From NCBI RefSeq assembly GCF_035046505.1, contig NC_089829.1, positions 9,015,396 to 9,079,395 on the forward strand: a DNA stretch of 64,000 nucleotides, given 5' to 3'. Source of the stretch: Tiliqua scincoides. Lineage: Eukaryota; Chordata; Lepidosauria; Squamata; Scincidae. The notes beneath the pieces are model-generated. The model saw nothing but the letters and a program-made list of their open reading frames with translations, had not been told where the DNA came from and ran no database searches. This document shows, one piece after another, positions 44,935 through 55,887 of this stretch; within the stretch, counting starts at the first letter, position 1; every line of letters begins with the position of its first letter. A program made the position numbers and the translations under genes.

Positions 44935-46440
44935 AACAGAGAGTTAACCACAGCAGGCAGAGGACAAAGAGTGACTCTCCAAAGACCATTCTTATAATCT
45001 ACCCAGGCCTGAAAGAATGGAACACAGCCGCCCCTTTTCCCCTGTTGGGCCTCTGGTCCAGGGCACTGCTCAACTTTGCTGAGCTGGTGGATGGTCCCAC
45101 AGGTATGGCTTGCTCCTAACCTTCAGTGGGTCTGGAGTCTGTAGGGGAAGCTCAGCGAGGCCTCAGTCTATTCCGGGGGGGGGGGTGTTGAATGCACCCT
45201 GATCCCCTGCCTGGGTCTCGAGGCAAGCCAGTGGTTCCCAGGCAGGTAACCTCTGCCTGCCTCACCTGTCCTCAGACTCCTCATCATCACTGGCCAACCC
45301 CAGCTTTATGGAGCTTATCAGCTCCACCCGACTTCTCCCCCTTCCTGCCAGACATCCTTAAAGTGACCCCAGCCTCCTTTCCCCCTGCATATTCCCTGGT
45401 GTCTAATGGGATAGCAGGCAGTTGCCTGTCAGGTCGGGGGTGCTTCGGCTCCTCTGACTTGCCTGCCCTGGTAGAGAGGGTGCCCGCCCCATTGCCAGGG
45501 CACACAATGCATCCTCATTGCGTCCTCAAACACAGGGCATCCTCACCCAGAGAGCGGGGCCTGCTGTGGGCATCTCCAGCTGGCAAGGTCCTTGCCACAG
45601 GCATCCTGGGAAGCCCCAAGGTTTCCTGGGGTCCTGGCAGCAGGCGGGGGACGTGAACAGCGGCTGCTCCTCCCACTACTTGCCCTGGTTAAAGGGGTGT
45701 CTTGGTTGGCTGCGGGGGGGGGGGGCAATCTGGGAGGCTATGCCTTGTTCACCCTCCCTGCTGGGGCTGCGGTTGGAGGCCCTGCCTTGGCAAGCACTCA
45801 CCTCCTCCAGGTGGCCCTCTAGGGATGGCAGTAGCAGCACAGGCTCTTGTATGACAGCTCGGGGTTGGATGCTGCCCCTCATCCCCCGCAGATAAGTCAG
45901 GAGCTCTCAGGTGGACTGTCCCCTGACATCCCCATTAAAAAAAACCCTGTTCCCTTAAAGGGGAAAAGGCTGTTCTTCCTTCCTAACCATCATATCACTT
46001 ATTGTGAGGTCATTTAGTCTGGAAGCTCCTGGAGCTTCACTGCTTGGCAGGGCTACTCAGCTTTCACTAGACAGACCCCATGGACCCTTGATCCATCTAG
46101 CTCAGTACTGTCAAGCACTGACTGGCAGCAGCTGTCCTGGGCTTCAGGCTCCTTCCCAGACCAACCTGGAGATGCTGCCTTGGATTGAAACTAGAGCATT
46201 CCATGGGCAAAGCAAACACCCTGGCAAAGACAGCCTCTACACTCACATTTCGTTTCCCACATGATGGTGTTTCTCTTCATGATGCAGATCAGCCACAACC
46301 CTCATTTAGGCACTTACAAGACTACTTCGTGTTCCTCTCTCCTAGCCACTGCAGGTCAATTTGTGAGAATACGGTGTGCCCTGCATCTCCTGTGAGCAAC
46401 TTAACAGAACAAGGATATATATAAAGTGCAAGTAAGCTTA
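44935..46440. other. Locus C intron 1, no feature recognised
   Basis: About 1.5 kb, GC-rich in the middle (45180-45900). Frames of up to 154 aa on the + strand have no recognisable domain, no conserved partner in the window and biased composition. A G-run lies at 45714-45725. Confidence 0.4.
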
Positions 46441-46441
46441 C

Positions 46442-46597
46442 CAAACCAAATGCGCAATCACGCACTATATCCATAGCTTGTAGTATTACACGTTGCTTGA
46501 ATCCAGGAGGCAAGTCTGTCCTGGTGATGGCATAATAAACGGTCCATGGAAACATCAGGGAAGAAATGCAGGTGAAGATATACCAGGACAGAACCAT
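46442..46597 (-). pseudogene. Locus C exon 1 (signal-anchor)
   Basis: The ATG at 46597 begins MVLSWYIFTCISSLMFPWTV, a hydrophobic N-terminus. It ends DIVRDCAFGL at a G|GTAAG donor, phase 0, as in gene A exon 1. The frame is open further upstream, but that part enters the L2 LINE. Confidence 0.8.
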
Positions 46598-46625
46598 CAG
46601 CAACTTTAGCCTGTTCGACACCCTG

Positions 46626-47826
46626 GCCTTTGAGGTGCAGGGTGCTGCAGGGTTCAATTCTGTCCCCCATGCTATTTAATATCTACATGAAACCACTGGG
46701 AGAGGTCATCTGGGGGTTTGGAGTGAGGTGCCATCAATATGCTGATGACACCCAGCTCTATCTCTCCTTTCCTCCAGACTCCAGGATGGCAGTTGAGGGC
46801 CTGGAGCGCTGTCTGGAAGCAGTGAGGATCTGGATGGGGGCTAACAAGCTGAAATTAAATCCGGCTAAGACAGAGGCTCTCCTAGTTCGGAAATCCTCAA
46901 TGCAGTTGCTGGATTATGGGCTTGCTCTGAATGGGGTTGCACTCCCTCTGAAGGAGCAGGTTCGCAGCTTGGGGGTCCTCCTGGACTCGCAGCTGCTCCT
47001 GGATTCCCAGGTGGCGGCTGTGGCTAGGGGGGCCTTCGCTCAGCTTCGGCAGGTGCGCCAGCTGCAGCCGTACTTGGATTGTGCAGACCTGGCCACGGTG
47101 ATCCATGCCACGGTGACATTGAGGTTAGATTATTGTAACGCGCTCTATGTGGGGCTGCCCCTGAAGACAGTTCAGAAACTGCAATTAGTGCAGAATGCGG
47201 CAGCCCGTGTGGTCACTGGAGCTAGGCGGTTTGACTCTGTCAGTCCGCTTCTCCAGGGGCTACATTGGCTGCCCATTCGTTTCCGGGCCCAATTCAAGGT
47301 GCTGGTTTTGACCTTTAAAGCCCTATACTGCTCTGGGCCAGGATATCTTAGAGACCGCCTACTCCCGTACAATCCGGCTCGCCCTCTCAGGTCATCAGAG
47401 AAGGCCTTTTTACAAGTGCCGCCACCCAAGGAGGTCCAGGTGGCGGCTGCAAGAAATAGGGCCTTCTCGGTAGTGGCACCAACATTATGGAACTCCCTTC
47501 CCCTTGACTTGAGAATGGCTCCCTCTCTTGAGAGTTTCCGGCGAGGCCTGAAGACACTGCTGTTTACACAAGCCTTCTGATTTTTTGGCCTTCTTAACAT
47601 TTTTTACACATTTTGTAGTTTTTACAGGCCTGATTCCTCTGTGACTTGCTCTTTTGTGCTCTTTTTATTCTGTTTTTTAATCTGACTACTGTTTTTATGG
47701 TCTCTGTTAATGTGTTTTTAATGTTTTTATCTGCTATTTGTCCTAATTTATGTTTTTAAATTTGTTTTTTACATGTTGTTAGCTGCCCTGGGTCCCTTTA
47801 GGGAGAAGGGCGGGATATAAATAAAG

Positions 47827-47885
<59 letters not shown>
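46626..47885 (+). mobile_element. L2-type LINE, RT C-terminal half, open frame, and 3' tail
   Basis: One open frame from 46630 to 47580 (316 aa) carries QGSILSPMLFNIYMKPLGEV, the catalytic box HQYADDTQLYLS, VQNAAARVVTGARRFDSV and VVAPTLWNSLPLDL, ending LLFTQAF. The 3' UTR ends GGGCGGGATATAAATAAAG followed by a TTA-type microsatellite (47827-47885). It is 5'-truncated at the RT. The frame is unbroken, so the copy is fairly young. It ends on the left just upstream of locus C exon 1. Confidence 0.88.
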
Positions 47886-47886
<1 letters not shown>

Positions 47887-47889
47887 GTG

Positions 47890-48198
47890 CCATCCCATTT
47901 GCTCAGGAGATCACACTGGAGACATCCCTTGTGGCATCAGAGGCAAACGGAGTCCTGCCTCAGCAAAGTCTCTCCAGCAAGTATAGAGGCAACAGTAGAA
48001 AGATAAACCCTGCACACACATTTGCTTTCTTGCTTAATGGCAAAGCTCAGAAGCTATTTGTTTTTGGTTTTTGCCCTGCCTCAGTGGTTTAGCAATCAAG
48101 TTATTCAGTGATTTCCAAACTGAAGCTGGAAGATATCAAATGTAATGTTGGTTTCAAAAGGATCCAGATGTCTGAGTAATTACAGGTTAGTCAACTTA
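47890..48198. other. No feature recognised
   Basis: About 310 bp of plain sequence between the L2 and the next MITE. Confidence 0.4.
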
Positions 48199-48543
48199 GG
48201 ACATAATCCTACCCTGTGCTAGAACAGCCAAGCCCTGCCTCCCACTCCCCCCACCCACCTCTGGGGCTGCCCACCACCTGCCCTCTCCCTGCCCAGGAAT
48301 GCCTCCCTCCTGCCTCCTCCCCACCCACCATAGAACCTTGTGTTGACCCAGTTGGGCCTACGCAAGGCTCGCCACACAAGCTGCCACAGAGGCTGGATTC
48401 AGCCTCTGTGTGCCGGTGCACCTCTGTGCGCTGGCGCAGCTTGCTCATGAGGAGGCACAAACATACTTTACAGCATGTTTGTGACTCCCCTGGGCTGGCA
48501 CAAGGGACTTGCGCCAGCCCAAGTGCAGCTTAGGATTGTGCTG
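48199..48543. mobile_element. Long PIF/Harbinger-like MITE, shortened copy
   Basis: Ends are GGACATAATCC and GGATTGTGCTG; the interior GCACAAGGGACTTGCGCCAG and CACCACCTGCCCTCTCC match family members. Flanks TTA and CAC differ. The copia fossil begins 9 bp further on. Confidence 0.6.
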
Positions 48544-48551
48544 CACATGTA

Positions 48552-48695
48552 TGTTAAGGGATCTTCCCTGGGCTGCTGATAATTTGCAGCCTAGATAGGA
48601 GCAGGCCCTGAAGCCTTGGCCTGACTAAGCCAGCACAGCATCCTGGGAGCTAAGGATGATGAAATATCTGGTGACACATACCAGGTGACTGTTAC

Positions 48696-48744
<49 letters not shown>

Positions 48745-49070
48745 ACCACATGCAATGTCAGAGTGACTTGGCATTTTTTACTGCACTCTGATTGGCTGTT
48801 ACTCATATAAATTCCAGCAGGAGCAAGCTGGGTTGTGGAAGATGCAGAGTGGATTTTGTGCCAAGGCTACGTCAGTGTGAACCATGAATCGTGTACTATT
48901 TGGACTGTTGCTGTTGTAAATATTGTAAATAGTAAAGAGGCGTTTGGTGGAGGACTTCTGCCTTGTGTCGTCTTTGTCGCCGGGAGTGTGTGTGCTCCGA
49001 CCTTGGGAGATACGCAAGCCAAGCAGCCAGACAGCAGCTAGCTGCGCGAACATCTCTCCAGCTCGCAAAA
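48552..49070 (+). repeat. copia 5' LTR
   Basis: It starts TGTTAAGGG. It contains a (GT)n run at about 48702-48742, an inverted CCAAT box (ATTGG, 48791) and TATA-like CATATAAAT (about 48804). It pairs with 53240-53735. Confidence 0.88.
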
Positions 49071-49085
49071 GGTTATGGGCCCAGC
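49071..49085 (+). other. copia primer-binding site, internal initiator tRNA-Met type
   Basis: GGTTATGGGCCCAGC directly follows the 5' LTR. It is the exact reverse complement of the anticodon stem-loop stretch of eukaryotic initiator tRNA-Met (GCTGGGCCCATAACC), not of its 3' end. Copia-type elements are known to prime from such a tRNA half-molecule. Confidence 0.85.
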
Positions 49086-49196
49086 TGCTATCTAACTGCC
49101 CATGCCTGCGTCTGCTGTGCTGAGCGCGTCTGTGAGCACCCTGGTGAGTCTGCAGAGCAAAGTTTATCTGCGGGGACCTATGTACAGTCCTGAAAG

Positions 49197-50162
49197 ATGG
49201 CTGCAGCGACAGCATATCCTCTGACTAGGCTCAATGAGAGCAACTATATGGGCTGGTCTGTTGAGATCCGAATGTGTCTGATTAAACAGTTGCTGTGGCA
49301 GGTCGTACAAACTGCACAGCTGGACGAGAGCCCAGAAATGGACGTTGCTAACGAGCAAGCCTTGGCCACTATTATTTTGGGCTTGGAAGACAGCCAATTA
49401 ATCCACGTACGCGGCATAGAGTCAGCGCACGAGTGTTGGAATGCGCTGTGCCAAGTTTACATTTCTGACTCTGCCGTATCGAAGATCAGCCTTATGCGAA
49501 GGCTGTACCGCAAAATATTAGAACCTGGCACCAGTGTTACCGAGCACCTCCATGCCATGCGGCAACTATTTACAGAACTGGATGAGAGAGGGGTGTCGTT
49601 TCCGGAGCTGCACAAAGTTTTTGTCATCTTATCTTCTTTGGATGAGTCCTGCGACATGCTTGTGACGACGCTGGAAGCTCTCCCAGAGAGCCAGCTAACC
49701 CTAGCTTATCTCACCGGCCGGCTGGTGGAGGAGGAGCAGAAACGGGGTGACAATCGACAAGAGCAAGGGCAGGCTGCCAAGGAATCCCAAGCAAGGGAGG
49801 CTCCAACAAACAAGGCAACTGTCCAGGGAAACTTTGACAACAAGAGATGTTTTGCCTGCGGTTCCACTTCACACCTGCAATGTTCCTGTCCCTCCTTGAA
49901 GGGTCAAGGTGCAGGGAAGAAGGATATGAGGTGTAGGAGGGGCTACAGGAGCTCCAACGTCTCAGTGGTCCAGGTGGTGGAGCAGGGCAGTGAGCACCAG
50001 TGGCTGGTCAACAGTGGGGCCAGCCAGCATGTCGCCCGAGACAAGGAACTATTCACGTCCTTGAGGCCAGCTGTTCGAGCCGCTGTGAATCTGGCAAATG
50101 GACTCAGCTCCCCAGTTGAGGGGAGGGCACAGTTTCAGTGCCAGGGTTTGGTGAGTCCGTGA
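49197..50162 (+). mobile_element. copia gag, zinc knuckle and protease start (fossil)
   Basis: The frame begins MAAATAYPLTRLNESNYMGW, a typical copia gag N-terminus (LNESNY.GW), continues through an LMRRLYRKILEPGTSV block (UBN2-like) and has the CCHC knuckle CFACGSTSHLQCSC. The protease region begins near its end. Confidence 0.85.
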
Positions 50163-51259
50163 GTGATGTACTGTATGTCCCTCAACTGCAGCACAATTTG
50201 TTAAGTGTCGCTGCCTTGGACAGAAAAGGTTTCAGTGTGCAATTTCAAAATGGGCAATGCAAGATCTTAAAGGGAAACAAGATCTATGCACGGGGAACTG
50301 AGAAAGGTGGCCTCTATGTGTTAGAGGGACCTCCCTCTATAAACGCCTCTAACTTTAGGAATGAGCTGATCCATGCCCGATGTAGCCATCTCTGGCACAG
50401 AAGGCTTGGTCATCCTTCCTATGCAGTCTTAGAGAAAACAGTGCAAATTGCCTGTGGCGTAAAATTAGACGAATTATGCCCTAATTATCTTGACTGTCAG
50501 ACCTGCAAAAGAGTGAAATCAAAGGCGTGCCCTGTAAATCTAAAGAGTGATAGACGAACATCAAAGCCGTTTGAACTGGTCTATGCTGACCTCATAGGCC
50601 CCTTTGAAGAGTCAATTGGGCATGCAAAATACGTTTTGGTCTTAATAGACCATTTTAGCAGGTTCAGTTTCTGTTATCTGCTGCGGGCGAAATAGCAAAC
50701 CTGCCAACAAATATGTGAGTGGGTGAAGTTTGTAGAGCGCAAGTATGCACAAAAGGTTGGAGAACTACAAACAGACCGAGGGACGGAATTTATGGGCTCT
50801 GAATTGCAAAACTGGTTAAGAGCACAAGGCATACGCCAAAGGTTGATAAATAGGGGCGTGCCTGCCGAGAACGGAATGGTTGAGAAACAAAATGATTTAT
50901 TGCAAACCAAAATTTGTGCTCTGTTAGCTGATTCTAACCTGGGAAGGAGGTATTGGGCGGAAGCCGTGCTAACAGCAAATTACTTGTTAAATTGTCTATG
51001 GACGTCCGCAATAAATAAGACTCCGTACGAGGCTTTGTACGGTCGACCCCCATCCCTAAAGCATATGCACATATTTGGGGTGTCAGCCTGGGTCAATATT
51101 CCAAAAAAATTTAGACAAAAAAGAGAGGATAAAACATTAAAACTGATGTTTCTAGGCTATGAACCAGGAGCTAAAGCATACAGGTTCTGTGACAGGAATC
51201 ATAAACTGACGTTATCGCGCTCTGCTACATTTAATCCGAAGGTTGGGACAGGCATGTAA
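50138..51259 (+). mobile_element. copia GAG-pre-integrase and integrase region (fossil)
   Basis: Shows LWHRRLGHPSYAVLEKT and CQTCKR of the HHCC zinc-binding part. Core pieces follow: FELVYADLIGPFEE, LQTDRGTEFMGSEL and NGMVEKQND, then the copia hallmark KTPYEALYGRPPSLKHMHIF. The region is broken. Confidence 0.85.
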
Positions 51260-51519
51260 GGGAGGAAAGCACTGTATTCATGCCAAGTTTGCCAGCTGAC
51301 AATTTATCGAAGCAGGTAGATAAGCCTGGAGAGGAAAGTGAAAAGTTAACCCCAGAACTGCCAGAATTGGAGCCTCAGGCTCAAGCAGAAATCCCAGCAG
51401 AAATCCCCAGGTGCTCGCAAAGGGTAAACAAGGGGATTCCTCCCGAAAGATAGGGGTTTGATGTTAAAGCGGAATGTGTCACGGTCTGCAATGCAACTGT
51501 ACCCAATTCCTATGAGGAA

Positions 51520-53034
51520 ATGTTAGAATTGCCGCAAGAGGAAAAGGTAAAATGGCAAGACGCCATGAGCAAAGAATATACAGCCCTTGAGGAAAGGGGA
51601 GTGTTCCACAGAACACTGCTGCCTAGTGATCAGCGAGTCATTGATTTACGGTGGATTTATAAGATAAAACCGTCTCCAAGTGGAGACATCTACCGTGCCC
51701 GTTTAGTCGCACGGGGATTTACGCAGCATTTCAACACTGATTGTGATGAGACGTTTGCCCCTACCCGCAGGAGCCAATGCATACGGCTATGCTTGGCCCT
51801 GGCAGCAAACAAGCGAAATTACACCAAACATTTGGATTTTGATACTGCTTTTTTGAATGCCCCACTACAACAAACAATATACATGGCCGAAGCACCAGGG
51901 TTCACCAGTCCTGTACCAGGGACTGTCTGGAAGCTAAGGAAAGCCCTCTATGGCCTGAAGCAAGCTGGCCATGAATGGCATGAATGCCTTGATGCCACTT
52001 TAAAACAGCTGGGCTACAAGGCCGCCAGAGCAGATCCTTGTGTTTATCAAAGGGGAGAAAATTACAAACATGTGACGCTATTATGTTTTGTGGATGATTT
52101 GTTATTGTTGGGAAAAGAAGAACAAGTGAACAGGGCTGTCCGGGAACTCAGCCAGAAGTTTAAGTTAAAGGACCTGGGGGAGGTCTGCCAATATCTCGGT
52201 GTATGTATCGATAAAGCGCCTGGAGGGGGGTACTACTGGCACCAAAAGCCGAAAATAGAACAGCTCCTGCTTAAATTTAACATGGAGTTGTGCAAGGGAG
52301 CTAAAACTCCAATGATACAGGAGTTTCAGAAAGCCCTATAAGAGGACAGCCCAGAATGTGATAAAGCAGCATACCAATCGACGATTGGAAGTCTTTTATA
52401 TCTTGCGCAGATATCCAGGTTGGATGTGCCAAACGCAGTTGCAATTCTTAGTAGATATGTGACGAAACCCAAACAAGCTCATTGGGCAGCGATCAAGAGG
52501 GTAATGAGATATCTAAAGGAAACAATAAACTATGCCCTGATTATCCAGCCAAAGGGGGAGTTGGAAATGCAAGCTTATGTAGACGCAGACTGGGGCACGG
52601 ATGTGCAAACAAGAAAGTCTACATCAGGAATGCTAGTAAGGTACACAGGTATCCCGATAGAATGGAAATCTGTTAAACAAAATTACATAGCGCTTTCAAG
52701 TGCGGAGGCTGAATATGGGGCCTTGTCAGATATATGTACGGAGCTGATATGGTATAGACAATTAGCTAAAGACTTAGGCATGGACAGCAAAAAGCCAATC
52801 ACTGTCCTGGAAGATAGCCAGGCTTGTATCAGCATGGCAACATCTGACAAAGTAAAAGCCAGAACCAAACACATTGGTATACGATATGCAAATATGAAAG
52901 ATGCAGTACAAACAGGATTAATTACTCTACAGTACTGCCCTTCAGAGCAGATGTTGGCTGATATAATGACAACGCCATTAGGCTCTACGAAACATTATGG
53001 CTTACTGCATGAACTAGGAATGAAAAATGTATAG
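51520..53034 (+). mobile_element. copia reverse transcriptase and RNase H region (fossil)
   Basis: RT landmarks are ARLVARGFTQ, HLDFDTAFLNAPLQQTIYM, ALYGLKQAGHEWH and LLCFVDDLLLL (the YVDD box variant). RNase H landmarks are YVDADWGTDVQTRKSTSG, ALSSAEAEYGALSD and VLEDSQACI. Reading is broken between the parts. Confidence 0.88.
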
Positions 53035-53228
53035 AAATGTGTGTAATATGCCTGCAATATGCCTGCAATATGCCTGCAATATGAAATGACAAATGCAAGC
53101 TCTGAAATGACTACAATCTGTGAAATGTATGTAAAACAAATGTTGCCAATGTACCCACTGTAAACGTGTAGCTATGTAAAAAAATGTAACCAGTATGCCC
53201 AAAACTGAAATGTCCTATCCAGCCTGAA

Positions 53229-53239
53229 ATTAGGAGGGG
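53229..53239 (+). other. copia polypurine tract
   Basis: The purine-rich AGGAGGGG run abuts the TG of the 3' LTR, the site for plus-strand priming. Confidence 0.7.
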
Positions 53240-53382
53240 TGTTAAGGGATCATCCCCGGGGCTGCTGATAATTTGCAGCCTGGATAGGAGCAGGCCCTGA
53301 AGCCTTGGCCTGACTAAGCCAGCACAGCATCCTGGGAGCTAAGGATGATGCAATATCTGGTGACACATACCAGGTGACTGTT

Positions 53383-53414
<32 letters not shown>

Positions 53415-53735
53415 CACCACATGCAATGTCAGAGTGACTTGGCATTTTTTACTGATTGGCTGTTACTCATATAAATTCCAGCAGGAGCAAGCTGGGTTGT
53501 GGGAGATGCAGAGTGGATTTTGTGCCAAAGGCTACGTCAGTGTGAACCATGAATTGTGTAGTATTTGGACTGTTGCTGTTGTAAATATTGTACATAGTAA
53601 AGAGGCGTTTGGTGGAGGACTTCTGCCTTGTGTCATCTTTGTCGCCGGGAGTGTGTGTGCTCCGATCTTGGGAGATACGCAAGCCAAGCAGCCGGACAGC
53701 AGCTAGCTGCGTGAACGTCTCTCCAGCTCGCAACA
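53240..53735 (+). repeat. copia 3' LTR
   Basis: It starts TGTTAAGGG and ends CTCGCAACA. It has a shorter (GT)n run than the 5' LTR and the same TATA-like box. Confidence 0.88.
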
Positions 53736-54857
53736 GTTCTGCTAAAGGAAGAATGTATCTGGTTGAAGGGAAATCCTCCTGGTGTCTGCAAAGCTCAGTC
53801 CTGCCCCATGTTCCCAGGTGTGCTTTCAATGCAGGTTAACCTGTGCAGGTGGAAAAAGAATCTCCTGTGCTGGACTCCTGTGCACCATCCAGCAGCTTGC
53901 AGCTCCGTGGCTTTATAGGAGATAAACATCGCCTCCAATCGTATAAAGAGAGTTGTCCTTGAGACTTAAAAACTTAACACTCTCTCCAAATCTAAAGGCA
54001 GTTTTCTGGGAGAGCTGTCATAAGGGACAAATGGCCATGGGTTTGAACAGATGTCTGGTAAGTGCCTTAAGCACCAGAGTGAGAGCCCAGTGGAGAAATT
54101 GGTGGAGGATTTATGAGGGCTGCCCCCTTCAGAAATGTAAGTATGTGGGGGTGGGATGAGAGAGCGCTTTCCCTGGATAACCAAGTATAGAGGCTATGGC
54201 CGACACCTGGCATCTGAGGGTGGCTGTGCTCAAACCCTATTGGGACCAGTCTGAATGAATTCAAGGAGATCCTTCACCTTGGGTCTCACAGAATCGATCT
54301 GTCTACTCAAACACCAGGTTGTAAAAACCCTTCAAGTATAGTTCTATATCCTGTTAGTGGGGGATCTTTTTTCGAAGAGCATGTTATTTAACACTGCTTC
54401 TGAATAGTCCTTGGCACAGTCTCCACACAGCTGAGTGTAGGAGGCCTGAGTGAGGGTGTGTGATCCAGCCCTGACTAATGATGATGATGGCTGACCCTCT
54501 TTCCCCTTGCAGTTGCTGAAGAGGGCCCTCCCCCTACTGACCTGCTGGTCTTATAGGACAGTTTGGTTCTCTACCTCACTTGGATATTGCTCTGCTCCCT
54601 GAACCATTAAGCCTAGCTGGAGGTTCAAAAGGAATGGGAAGATTTGTATTCCCTTCCTTGCTTGCCACTGGAAGCACCTTCTTCTTGTCTCAGTTCTCTG
54701 TTTGGACTGTATCTACTGTCTCCCCAAAAGGCTTTGAACCTGGAAAGGGTATTCCAACCAGACAAGACTGGGAACATGGATCCATCTCCCTCTGCTCTAG
54801 TCAATGTTCTGTTGATCTTGGAAAGGCCTATGGGAAAAAAAAGTGGCAGGGAAGGGG
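53736..54857. other. Intergenic, no gene recognised
   Basis: About 1.1 kb with no domain-bearing frame or nameable repeat. 54720-54857 is faintly like the sequence upstream of repeat Z copy 1. Confidence 0.35.
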
Positions 54858-54944
54858 GCCACGGAGACCCCACCTGATTTGATCCCAACCCCAGTCCTTC
54901 AACACCCCCCCCCTCCAATTCCTTGGTGCCCACTGGCACTTTTA

Positions 54945-55462
54945 GGGCTCAATCCTGACTTGTGCTGGATCCGGTGGGCTAGCAGGCCTGCACTACATCT
55001 AGCGCCAGTTTGGGTCCAGAATCAGTGCAACCTGAGGCAGGGGGAAAACTTTCCCCTTACCCCATGAATCACTCTGCACAGGCCTCAATGGGTCTACTTG
55101 AATCTGAGCCATCTCAGGAGGTGGCGCAAATCCAAGTAGAGCGGAGCAGCCAGAGGCCCGCACCACTCAGGAACAGGGTCAGGATCCGGCATAACCACTG
55201 AATCCTGGCCCACCTCCTGCATGCCACCTGCCCTCCCCGTCCCTAAACTTCCCTCCCCCCAGACCCCTGCGTTGGCTGAGCTCAGCTGATGCAAACTTAC
55301 CCTGCCGGGCCTGGATCAAGCATGGGGAGGCCAGCGCAAGTCCTTGCACTGACCTCCCCAACTCTAAAGTCGGCACAAACATGCCTTTTGGCACGTTTGT
55401 GACACCCCCAGGGTGGCACTAGTGACTTGTGCAGGCCTAACCCAGGGGTTAGGATTGTGCTG
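54945..55462. mobile_element. Long PIF/Harbinger-like MITE with in-window empty site
   Basis: Ends are GGGCTCAATCC and GGATTGTGCTG, flanked by TTA on both sides (54942-54944, 55463-55465). Copy 1 of repeat Z reads CTGGCACTTTTAGATGGG at about 18014-18031 without the insert and with a single TTA, so borders and 3-bp duplication are fixed. Confidence 0.9.
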
Positions 55463-55679
55463 TTAGATGGGGGACCACTGATTTTCTCTGATTATTCACT
55501 TACTTAATTTCACTGAAGTATCTGAAGCACGTGAGAGAGTGTAGCAGCATCCACGGGTCTTCAGCACTGCAGAGAACATTTTTCTTTCTTGCTTCCTCTC
55601 TTGTTTTCAATTCTTTTTGGCCTGTGCTGCTTGCAGACAGGATATGGATCCGCTCATGCTCAGTCCTGGCTTGGATAGG

Positions 55680-55688
55680 GTCTCTCTC

Positions 55689-55778
<90 letters not shown>
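55680..55778. repeat. (TC)n(AC)n microsatellite
   Basis: A TC run followed by about 24 AC units; absent from the matching place in repeat Z copy 1. Confidence 0.95.
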
Positions 55779-55887
55779 CATATGGGAGTGAGGCTGCTCA
55801 ATTTGGGTCATCAGCACCAATGATGGGGAAGTGTACATGAAGGCATTCACACAGAATTGTGCCCCAGCTATTCTGTATCTTGTATAT

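Larger units (their letters stand above)
38349..46597 (-). pseudogene. Locus C: four-exon AADACL-type esterase with a disrupted exon 3
   Basis: Exons are 46597-46442 (52 aa), 44061-43845 (217 nt), 39575-39506 (70 nt) and 39123-38349 (775 nt). Exon 1 has a hydrophobic anchor and the TDLPPGFKQRV region. Exon 2 opens GKFLEKLGICHK and ends YLHGGAGLVGSI. Exon 4 is fully open with IGGDSSGG, CEYDILRDDG and DGVHG, so all catalytic residues remain. Exon 3 is 6 nt longer than the family standard because GAGGATATGAAC occurs twice; in the phase set by exon 2 this gives RGYERIWRI then TGA. An L2 LINE lies about 30 bp upstream of the ATG. Recently inactivated gene is the simplest reading; an unseen alternative exon 3 cannot be excluded. 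Confidence 0.85.
48552..53735 (+). mobile_element. Ty1/copia LTR retrotransposon fossil, nearly full length
   Basis: About 5.2 kb with both LTRs, primer site, polypurine tract, gag and pol in copia order: gag, zinc knuckle, protease, integrase, RT, RNase H. It is broken, with roughly four to five disruptions across gag-pol. The two LTRs are about 96% identical by eye outside the GT microsatellite, so it is moderately young. No matching target duplication is seen (ATGTA versus GTTCT), which may mean flank change or inter-element recombination. Vertebrate copia elements are scarce compared with gypsy types. Confidence 0.9.

Noticed and set aside
45192-45895. GC-rich frames of up to 154 aa in locus C intron 1
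   Set aside because: No domain, no second copy, Pro/Ser/Gly bias expected of GC-rich DNA, and frames overlap on both strands.
46630-47580. 316-aa open frame as a host gene
   Set aside because: YADDTQLYLS and the C-terminal signature are L2-type RT, and it ends in an L2 simple-repeat tail.
49071-49085. tRNA gene fragment
   Set aside because: The tRNA-Met match is in complementary sense and placed exactly after an LTR, so it is a primer site.
49197-50162. 321-aa gag-like frame as a domesticated gene
   Set aside because: It sits between matching LTRs next to broken pol parts; nothing suggests host function.
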